From Tridacna crocea (Eukaryota > Mollusca > Bivalvia > Cardiida > Cardiidae), in contig OX031073.1 of NCBI GenBank assembly GCA_943736015.1, positions 28,113,210 to 28,177,209 on the forward strand: a DNA stretch of 64,000 nt. Reading direction: 5' to 3'. Positions within the stretch are counted from its first letter, which is position 1. Each line of letters opens with the position of its first letter. The position numbers and the translations under genes are program-made. Below the pieces are notes generated by a model. That model ran no database searches, had not been told where the DNA came from, and saw only the letters and a list, made by a program, of their open reading frames with translations. Below, in pieces: positions 10,801 through 22,800 of this stretch.

Positions 10801-13800
10801 TTACTAAGGCTTCATTCGTGTATAAACAACAAATATCAGACAAAGTAAAAAACAATTTGAGTTTGAATTAACCAAATGAAATGTGAAATATTTTAATCTA
10901 AAAACAAGAAATAGAATAAGCCCCTCAAAATTAAGAATTATGTTTAGACAACAAAAAGTATAAAATGCCTGGTTCTTAAAGCCTGAAGAAGTCTTCTCAG
11001 AAAAAGGCAGGACATCTGCTAAAATTAGATATTGAGAGGCTCCAGTATCACGTAATTTTAATAGGGGCAGACTGGGCGAATCACTTTCTAGTGACACAAA
11101 ACTATCTGATAAGAATGGTTCATAAATCTCCTTACCAGTATCAGTCTTAGGTGATTTGGCCTAATATCCCATAGAGTTCAGTTCTTAATACATGACTGAG
11201 GTGTGAACTTTAATGAAATAAAGTCTGTAGGCTTAAAACTTTCTTGCTTTTACCGTTTTTTTTCTTAAAACAGGACATTCAGAAATGATATGACATGATT
11301 CTTTGCAATAGTTACAAGTGGGCCGAGTTGAGGGATTTTGACCTTTGACTTAATAAGGAGACTTGGGGTTGGGACTATTCTGATTGTAATTGTCATTATT
11401 TTGATTAAAATTTGGTTTAGGACCAGCAGATGAATAAAACAGTTTTCGAGGGTTTGACGTATTCATGAAAGAGACCTAATGCGTCAAGGCAAAGTTGTCT
11501 GCTAAGCAAACGGATACTTCTAAAATTTCAACTTCTTTCTCGTCCAAAACAGTTTTACATCTAAATTAATGCACCTTTTCAGTTTTTCAAATAACAGAAG
11601 TTGCCTAAGTTTTCCATGATCTGATTCTTTTTCTTTGAATTGCACCCCCTATCAAATAATTGCTAGTCAGACAAACAGAATCACTGTTTCAGCCTCATAT
11701 TATATACTTACACATTCAACTTAACAGTGGTCTAGCTAATATTACTTGCATGCATTAAAGGGAGATAAATTATTTTTGTAAAACAATACAATAGTCTGTA
11801 ACGATTTTCATCGGCCGAGGGGCTTCGGGGCATCAAACGTCGTATTATTGTGCAGCTCATGTGTTTATCTGATTTATACATGTGTTTGTTTTCTTTTCAG
11901 GAGAGGAAGCTTTTTTGTACAGAAATAATGAGGGTCCAGTTATACATTATGATTGTGAAAGTAATTCGTCCACCGTGATTATGGATAATTCTACTTTTGT
12001 AAGTCCATATATTTGTTTTGATAAAACTATTATCAACGGCTTGTCTGATCATGGCTTATTTCTCTTGTTTGACCACTTGAACTGACTGGAAAGTTCTAGG
12101 CAACAGATCTGGATCTGTATTAATTAATTATTCTTAAAATAGTTCTTTGTCTTAATCTTCAAGATTTTCTGACTGTGAATGTAACAGAACTTATGATTGG
12201 CTAAACCGGATGGTTTAGCAAGTCAGAAGTTCTGTTACTTTCACATTGACGAAATTCTGAAGAGTAAGACCAAGAATGTTCTTCAGAGTGGTTGGTGAAT
12301 ACAGTCCCGAAAATGTTTGCAGAGGCCAGTCTCTCACTTAGTAACTTGCGGGGCTTGAGTTTTAGCCAGATTCACTAGTTCGGCAAAATTCTTTCCAATG
12401 ATTGGTGATAGTCATTCTGATATGATCTTTTCCTTTCTCTACCTCTGAACATTGTTTCGTCGATGTTAATATGGGTAGGCGAATGGGTTGGAAAGAATGC
12501 TGTACACATGTACAAATTACCAGTAAAGCAAACAATAGAAAAATCAAAATCACTGTGCAACCGCTTCTTAGCTGGAAACACTTTTAAACAGTAAATACCA
12601 AACAAACAGATGCACTTTTGTATTTATATTGATACATTTAGAGACTGTGTTTCGCCTTGTCGTCTTTCATTGCTTGCGGTACAACTCGGTTTAAATCTCG
12701 GATCATGCCATAGTCACTGACTTTGAGAACTCAATGTTGTTTTTTTTTCAGAGTGCCCTCGACACTGATTTATTCAAGCTATCGGCGGATAAAAAGTATG
12801 CTCTGTTTCAATATGACATACATCACGTAAGTAATACAATTTACAAGTGAAAAGAGATGTTCATTATAAAAGTTCGAATGGTGTTTAATCCACGAATGAG
12901 AATACTTTGGGAATGTTTCTTGACTTGAATATTTGGAGCAACCTATCAGTTAGCCACAACGTGTCAAAAGTAGTGTCCTGGAATGAAGAAATGGGTTACA
13001 GCTTTATATTACACTGTAGTTGTAGTTCTGTTTCTATATAAAAAAATATTTGTATTAGTTTATTTAGAAACAAAATTTAATTCATCCAGATTGAGAGCGT
13101 CTGGAGATGAAAAAATTGAAAGTGATGCAAATGAACCGAAGTTTATTGTCATAGTAGAAAACATGGTGGGAAAAGAAGAAATTGCCGGTTCAAAGCTATT
13201 TCCGTCAGGGTCCTTTACAGTCGACATCGTATGTAAACGGGTTACTTTCTCATGCATGAAATGTAATTGAATATTAACAGATCAGTATTACTCCTCTTAT
13301 TCTGAGTGACAGGTACGAACATGTTCATTTTTTTCAGCTATTTTACAGGGGGCTTCTTACATTGTTGTCAGCATATCAAACTGAAAAAAGATGTTTTATC
13401 ACGGAATTCAACATGACAATACTTTTTAAAAACAATCCAAGATAAAACGGAGAAAAATATGATACTCCTTTAAAGTTGATACACAGCCTCTTGTTATATA
13501 TTCAGACTTCATGCCACAATTTTGTGGCTGTTAGGAAAGTCACAGGATAGTGTGCGTCTAAGATTTGGTATCGTATAAAAAACAGAATATCTAGAATCAT
13601 AAAAAAGGCGATCACCAGTCATTTCTACTGATACATCTGTTCAATTTCTCTCCGCTTGCAAAGACAATATTTATCTCTCTCTCTAGGAGCATTTTCCAAG
13701 AAATTTTGCACGGAGCGATTTCTGTATAAAGTACTCGCCACCTTTTGTCCACGTTTCATCTAACATTTTTTTTCTTATAAGTTAAACTCATATTTTCTAA

Positions 13801-16800
13801 TCATTCCAGGTACATCGATATTCCACTATAGCGAAGTATCAAATATTAAATCTTGAAACAAAGTAAGTGTGCTTCATAAAGTTCCATTCAGTGCTTGCTG
13901 GTCAGTCTTTTTTTCACTTCATTTTCTGATCTGTACGATTAACATAAACAAGAAAGTTAAAGCAGACGGTTCTGTGAAAGCCTTACTATAACCTCTCATG
14001 ACCTTAGGTATGTTAAAGTCATTATCAGTGATGTTGGACGTTTCGCATTTCATAACACCTAACCAAACAAACAGCAAGCAATCTTGTGTTGTCTGTGAGG
14101 TCAATAGCTTTTTACAAGGCTTACTTGTATTTATTTCTTTGAAATGGTATGCGTGCTCTTCAAGATTTAATAAAAACAAGCGGGTTTTGATAATGATCTG
14201 ATCACTTGCTCGATTGATTGATTGTATTGTATTTAACGCCGTTTTCAACATTATTGCAGTTATATCGTGGCGACCAGTTTATCCATGCGTTCCCGGAGTC
14301 TCTTTTACCAGTACTCCACAGAATTTTCTTTCCAAGCCATTGACTGCTTTCCCACATAACCATCGTTGGAAAAAAGGTTTGCGATTGGAAAAGAATGAAT
14401 CCCGTCGCAATAATTTTGACCACGACACCGTTCTCAAGCCCTGCACGCTACCGAATGAGGAATGCGCTATCGGAGATAGGCGCTTATTCTCGACATAGTT
14501 TTTGTGGTATTTGTCGAAGACAATACCACATTGAGTTCATTATTGAATTTTGAAGACCATGTATCGTATTTTGTGCAAAGCCGAAGGAAGTAAACCCAAT
14601 TAAACTCATTTTTTTCTCAGACAGATGAGTTTCTAGGTAGTACTTCGATATGTAAATGGAAATGGCATGTTGAAATACACTGGTTGAGGCCATCTATCGT
14701 GAAACTATTTTTTTTTTTTTATTGAAAACAGCTTCACTCGCCCATGGCCTTCCATTGGCGCAATGATTATACACAATTTGTCTACTGATCGCTGGGTTCT
14801 TAGTTTTCGTTCCAAAACCAGTTCGTACCATGGCTTGTTCGTTCCTCGAATGCGCTACTCCACCCATTTAACAGTCCGTGAACATTTATAGATAGAAATA
14901 ATTAGTATTGATGGGAAATAAAGTTTTACGGCTAAAGATATCTCAAGATCATAGTTTTCAGGTATAAATTATTTTATTCGATATATTTACACGGTTTCTC
15001 TCTCTATCCATCATGCATTATACTGTCAACGGACGGTTATCCTGACTCCTCCAAGTCTGTAGGTTGGAATAACACTGTTTGAAGTAAAGGTAAAAGAAAC
15101 TCAAGGAAAGCATAGAGGGGCACAATGGGAGCAGTTATGCATTTGAAATATCGTTGAAAACTGCATTAAGTACCATTCAAAAGCACAAGCTAACAAGAAT
15201 TTACTCCTGTAAGGTTTTAAAAATCCTTTTACCATTTTTTGAGCATCCATAACGACTAGGTGTTCAAACAGATATATTCCCTTTTGTATTAACTATGAAA
15301 TTAGCTTTATGGGTACTCAGCAAAACTGTCTCTCAATATGATCGTTCTAATGATCCCCCACACCATTTACGATTTGAGTCTACCAAATTTCCTTGCGCTT
15401 ATTTGCGCTTATTCACCAACCATTTTCTAGATTTTGATGGTAACAAAATTTCTGATTGGCTAAACCTTTTGGATTTAATGTTGAATTTAGAGAACTGTTG
15501 AGAATTACTATGTTCATGTGAATGTTTGGTAAATACGTACCGAGTTACTTTTTCTTTCAGAGGACCCCCGTTTGAATTGATAGGTCCACTTGCAGACGAA
15601 TTCCATTATGTGACGTGGGCACCAACCGGCCATAGTCTGGTATGTTTTATTGTCACAATTTTTATTGTAAATCTTCCTTTATAATCACGGAGAAGGTAAC
15701 CAACGCGCCTCATTTATGATAGACGATCTGATAAATGTTTCATGCGTTAAACTGTGTTTGAAAACAAATTCATTGCGTAATAGGAAATAAAATCCAACCC
15801 TGAACTATTGTATTTGAACGTTCCAATGTGTGCATAGAGCTTACTATTTATTTCTACATTTTCTGTCAGTGAAGATGTGAAATGGTCTATTTTGCTTTTC
15901 TATGCTTTTTTTACTTGTATACCTGAATGGAAATATTTCAATAAGTAAGTACACGCCGCTCTTGAATAGTAACAATAATGCCGTGTCTATCCTTTTGTTT
16001 TCAAATATTTGGATGAGCAACTCATACTCTTTTGGTATTTAGGCATTTTATGCAATTTGTGAAAATTTTGGCACATAGTGTTCGAAAATGTCTGACTCAC
16101 TAATGAAAAAGTGACTGTTTGCAGGGCTTATAATATTAAAAAATTAACAATCAGTATTTGTGGGTGTTTTTTTTCTTTTTTCATGGACATTGGCAAGTTC
16201 TGATTGACTGACTTTTTTCTTTCATAGCTCTAAGAAAAATAAATTAGCAGTGCCGGTGTAATGCAGAGAAATGACCCCCATTACAAAATGACCCACCGGT
16301 CATTTATCGACGTAGAGGAATGACCGTGGGTCATTTTGTAATGGGGGTCATTTCTCTGCATTACACCGGCACTACTTTTGCAGTCAAAGTAAATTTTAAG
16401 TAATGTAAACAAACATGTAGATCTATATGAGATTTTATAATAGCTTTCTTTCTGATTTTTTTTCTTTATCGAGTCTGAATTTATTTTCTAGAAATATTGA
16501 AAGAAAAAAAAAAAGAAATATCCTACAGTTAATTCAAAGAGAGAGCTGAAATCTCATTGTCACTTTGCTGGGTTCTAAAAAAAAAAGGACGTTACGGATC
16601 CGTAAAACTGTCGTGAATTACATCGTATCACATTGCAAAAAGATTCATTAGGCACGATTTAGCTAGAGCGAGTTTCAAATGAGTTTAAAAGATACAGAGC
16701 TTTAGTGGTAACTGGATTTTTGAGCATTTCAATCAAAGTCTCGGATATCACAGTCTCGAGTGTGCATTTAGTGTACTAGCTAAGAGCTGTCATCTTGTTT

Positions 16801-19800
16801 TGTTTCAAGCAAGTCTACTGATGGACAAAATCTAATGTAGTCGTAAAGTGCTGTCTGGGATTTGCCTGTGCGGGCAGCGTGGGCTGATCTGAGACGACAC
16901 TTTATGCACTATATCAGAATGTCCCTTTTCGCGTGTTGCAAGACATATAACGATATTAATATAGTACTTTCAAAAACGACAATAAACGTCAAACAAGCAA
17001 AAGCCGAAATTTTACTGTACATTTCAGGTATTTGTACAATACAACGATATATTTTATGTACCGGACCCGGAGACAATGGTGGCCGAGCAGTTAACATTCG
17101 ACGGGTCTGAAGAATTTGAGAGGGTATTTAACGGTGTACCAGACTGGGTTTATGAAGGTAGACTGGTTTTAGAGTTATTATCGAAATGTAATTGTCAAAT
17201 TTGCATCGCTGCCCAGCTTATCGTGTTGGCCATTGTAATTTGAATAATTCTTCAACCAACACTGAAGTTGTTTTCACATGAGAGTGCCCATTTGGCAAGG
17301 CACAACTTAAGTCAAAACATAGTACTGAAGAATCGTGTAAAATATAAATAAGATGTAAAGTTATTTTTCGCATGACTACCTTTGTTTTCAGTGTTATACA
17401 GCCATTATGAATTTTCTTATCTTATACAACACCAGAGATAAGGAAATAGTACCGTATTTGGACAACACGCTGTGATCACACCCTTCATTTAACATTGCAG
17501 ATCCAGATTTCTTTGTAAGATTTAGCATCACAACTGTTTATCGTGAGAAAGCTGCTACTTTTATCATTTCTAGATTTAAAACAGAACCATTATATGCCAT
17601 TTTCCTTAGAGCTATTTTGTGCTCGTAATTGTAAAATACACCTGTTGAAGAAGCGAATGAGCTTCAGGTAAATTTTAGTGCACATTTACCTTTGGACCTA
17701 ACACATCTTTAATATACTTTACAGAGGAAATTCTCCAGTCAGACAACGCTATTTGGTTTGCGCCAAACGGTAAACACATGTTGTATGCTAAGTTTGATGA
17801 CTCGCTCGTACATACGTACGAAATGACCATATATGGAGATTTAACAGATAAATACGTCTTCAACAGACACCTTAAATATCCAAAGGTAATGAAATTGTTA
17901 CTCGAGGAAAGGATACACATGGGGAGATGGATTGAATTAATGGTGTATAAATTGTCGCTTTCAACATTCTTTCCGTCATATCACGGCGACAGCTCACATA
18001 TTCATGTATTTCCTGAGTTCCACCAGTACTAGGCCGGGGCTCTGAAAAGTCTTGTCCAAGAGCAACCCCACGAAAGACCCCAGAGATCCAGTGAGGCTGA
18101 AAGCTGAAAGCTTCCTAGTCACGAGTCCTACACTTTACCACTGAGCCACACAGGACCCCTGGGGAGGTAGATCAAGGGCCAATACAGAACATGCCAAACA
18201 GAGTAGACTCTTTAACCATTTGCTAACAATACCAAATTTCAGAAATAGAAGCCTTTTGAAAACATTGTTGGAAAAAGAGAAAATGCTGTTTAGCAGCATT
18301 TTCTCCTTTTTCCACAATGTTTACATCTCTTCACAGAACAAAATTTCAGTTTTTAAGTCACATTCGCTTTGTCATCTGAAAATAATTCAGACGTGTTCCT
18401 GTATAAAATTCTGTCGTTTGGAAAAGGGCTATTATTGTCAAACGTATCGAGAAATAAAACCGGCAAAAAGCCTTCAACAATTTACAATATTTATTTATGA
18501 ATAAAGGTAAGCGAGTACGATAACAGTTAAGTTTGAAAGAAATTTAGAAAATTTAATCTTGGAGCGGGGAATGAAATAAGTGGCTCAAAATTAAGAGTAA
18601 TGTTTAGACTGCAAAAATATGAAATTCCCGATTCCTAATCCTAAATTAGCAATTATTCTAATTTGCAAATAGATGTCAGCAACCGTTATAAAAAAGATCC
18701 ATTCCAACTTACAGATCTATATTCCAGTTTAAATCCAACTCTTTTCACCAATTCTGTATCCTCCAAGACACAAGTCTAAGTTCAAGTCCAAAACCACCTA
18801 GTAAGTCACTCCTATTCATATCAGCTTGGAAAAGTCTGGATTAGTCTTTTCTTGAAAGATGACAGCATGGATTGATAAACAGCTTCTTTACTAACAACCT
18901 GTTTATAAAAATAGCCATAATAGCAAAAACAATAAAAGTTCCTAGAATATTCTGAAAAAAGGTCACTGTATATCATATCTACATAATACTTCCCCTCCTG
19001 ATGGAAAAAAAAGTTTAAGTAGTAAAACTTTCTTTTGTTAGAATACAAAATATATCAATACACGTAACTTTACATAAAAATACATTATACATAAACACAA
19101 TGTTAACTATTTACAAGTAAGACTCTAGATAAAGCATCAGGGATAATATTATCCCTACCTTTTATGTTTCTGATATCCATATTATATTCTTGTAACAACA
19201 GCAATGTTGATTCTTGTTTTTTTTATTTTGTGAATAAATATCAGAGGATTATGATCACTATATACTATGATGATTGCAGCAGAATACGAACAATAAATAT
19301 ATTTCAAAATGCTGAAGAGCAAGAATAAGAGATCTCTTGTTGAGTAGTTTTTTTTTTTTCTGGTGTTTGTTAAACTTTTTAGAAAAATAAAAACTGGATG
19401 ATCTACACCATTACAGTCTTCTTGAAGTAAAACACCACCTGCACCAGTATCACTAGCATCTACTGCAAGCTTAAATTCTTTTCCAAAATTAGGAGCTAAA
19501 AGAACTGGTTCACTTTTCACTTTATCGAAAGCTTTTTGACAAGCATCATTTCATATTTTTTGCGTTTGCTGAGGAGACTTGTCAGCGGCTCTGCAATGAC
19601 AGGAAAATTACCACAGAATTTCCTATAGTAACCAGTCATACCAAGAAATCTCATAATTTGTCTTATGCATGTAGGTACAGGAAAATCAGAAATAGCTTTT
19701 CTCTAGCTTTTTTGTCCTTGTCCAACAACATGACCCAAAAATGTTGAACTAGCATGACAGAATTTCACTTTTAACAAGATAAATTGTTAATTTGGCTTTA

Positions 19801-22800
19801 CTCAGTCTGTCAAAAAATTGTCTAACAGTCTTTAAATGTTTATCACAATCATGGCTGTGAATGTGACATCATCGATGTAGATTCAATAGTCGTGCGAAAT
19901 ATTGCTGGCGAGTTTTTCATCCCAAAATGCATAACTTTGTATTGATTAAAGTCCATTAGGAATTAGTGAAAGGAATTTTCCAAAATCCTTACAGAAGATC
20001 AAATTTGGTAACATATTTTGCATTACTAATATTGTTAATGCAGTCTTCTACGCTTTGCTACTGGAACGAATCAGTCTTGGTCACAGTATTAACTTTTCAA
20101 TAGTCAGTGCACATATGAAAAGGTTCATCTGGATTTGGTACAAGAATAAAGGGAGAACTCCATTCACTTGACTAAGTTCAATAAAGTCATTGTCTAATAC
20201 TCCTCCCTAAGATGCTCCAATTTCATGTGATTCATTCGATATGGATGTTGCTTCACTGGTTTTCAATTTCCACATCATGGTATATTGTTGGAGTATCAGA
20301 GAACAGGTGCATATATTCAGAAATTATCTTTTTTAACTCATCTTTTTTATTATTATCTTAATGTGAAAGTTTTTTATCTAAATTTCCTAAAAATGTCAGA
20401 GTCTATATTGAAGTTTTAAACAAATAGGGTTGAACTGGCTTAAGTTGATTTTTCCACAACTTATGTCTTCATGGTTAATATGATTTAGGAAACTACATTT
20501 ATCTGTAAAACATTTGAATTATCCCTATCAACATATACCTTTAACATATAAATATGAATAATCGTCAGCCAGGAGTTATCAAATAATTTAAATCACTCGC
20601 GTTTTTCTCTACAGAAAAAGGACCAAAATATCTTGCTTGTAGAGGCCTACCAGGAACTGATTGAAACGCTCAAATATCTTTCTTTCATTTTACGTTGAGT
20701 TTCTAATTGATTAAGAATTTTGCGATGGATTTTATTGATACGTAAATGACCTGACGTATGTATTTCATGAGCTAAGCTTAATATTTCTGACCTATAGGAT
20801 TTAGAAGAACGAATTGATGATTGACAGCCCACTCATCATCAGCAGATATTTCAGGAGGTTGCCCCTTCCTCATTATTATTCTATATTTTATATAAAACAT
20901 ATAGGTGTCCGTGAAAGATCAGTTTCACCAACAGCTTTTTGAAATAAAGGTCCTATTTTTTTATCACTGTGTTGGTCTTCAATTAGTTTTGATCTTGATC
21001 TTGAATCATGGCCTTCATTCACTAAAGATGAAGATGAATTTTAATTAGAATTGGTAGGACTTTCAGACGGGTTTTATGGAAAACATCTGTTAATTTCATT
21101 TTTAAATAGATGACCTAACAAAGAATCAGATAAGTCAATGATATCAGACCTACTTTCAGTCGTAATGGCTTTCTTGCCATTGCTCTAGAAACTGCACATG
21201 ACGAGTAAAGGTCAGGAATTTCTTCCAAAATCGGATCAGGAGATTGATCCATCAAAGGTGTGTCAGTTACAAGTGGATTAACAATTACCTTATCTTCGGC
21301 TAAACCCTTGACTAGTAACAAATGAACACCTTTCAAAGTTTTTTTTCTAATACAAACAGTCACTTGACCATTAATTAAGTCTAAAGACAAATAAATGTTA
21401 TGAAGCGGAACATTAACAAATCCACATCCACATTCTACAAATTGAATAAGGACACATGTCCCAGACGAAGTCTACACAGAAAATGGCAGGACATCTGAAC
21501 AAACGTTTGATTTTTTAAACGTGACTTAGGTGTAGACATTAATGAAGTAAAGCTTGTAGGCTTAAAAAAATCTTGTTTTTCTTTTTTCCTTTTCTTTTTA
21601 AAACAGGCCATTCAGAAATAATATGACCTGATTCTTTACAATAATTATAAGTGGATCGAGATAAGAGATATTGGCCTTTGGCTTCAAAAGAAGACTTGGG
21701 TTTGGGACTATTCCGATTGGAATCATTAAGTTTATCAAAATTTGGTTTATAACCAGTAGATAGATAAAAAGGTTTTCGAGGGTTTGTTTTATACATGAAA
21801 GAGACTATATGCGTCAAGGCAAAGTTGTCTGTTAAGCTAGCAGCTTCTTCTAAATATTCAACTTCTTTCTCGTCTAAGAAAATTTTTTTTTATCTAAATT
21901 AATGCACCTTTTAAATTCTTCAAATAACAGAAGTTGAGTAAGTTTTCCACAATCTGAACTTATTTTCTTTGAATGGCACCACCTAACAAAAAATTGTTCT
22001 TTAGTTCTAGCAAATTCGGTATGCGTTTGACCATTTTCTTTTCTGCAATTCATTTTTTTTTTTTTTGTCTATATGCTTCAGATACTAATTCATAAGGCTT
22101 TAGAATCAATTCTTTAATATTACCATAATTAGAGAGCTGTCCATTACTTAATTGCGAAGAAATATCGAGAGCCTTTCCTGTTACAACGTTTTGCAAGAGT
22201 AAGGTTCAGTGTTCTTTCGGCGAATTCAAACTTCAGCAAATCTTCCAAAATGTGAAAATTATTTATCAACTTCCTGTTCTTGAAATCTTGGAACAAGTCT
22301 GAGGAATTTTGTTATGTCAAAACCGTTAACCTCATGAAAAGATTGTTTTTCTTTATTTTCTATTTCTAATTGTTTCATTCTCACCTATCCTTTGCTCTTT
22401 CTTCTAAACCAGCATACATTTTTTTCTTTTTTCAGCATACATATTTTCTGTTTCTAACTCTCTAACTCTCTAACTCTAAGTCTTTTTCTCTCATTCTTTC
22501 TTCTTTTTCTCAGTGTAGTTTGAATTTTTCGTACTCAATATTGATTTTAACGCATAAGAATGAGAGACAGAGCAGATGAGTCAAGTATTTCTTCCTCAAC
22601 TAAAACTAAAAACTGAACGATAGAATTTTCAATTTCATGCTTTAACATATTACCCTTAATGGCAGACAGTTTATAATGAGAAACAAGATCTAACAGATCA
22701 GACTTTTTGCCAAATTTAACAACTTCTGTGACGGCTCAGCAATATTTTTCAAAGATTAAAACACATGTTTGCTACATGTGTTTGGTCGTTCAGTGGAATA

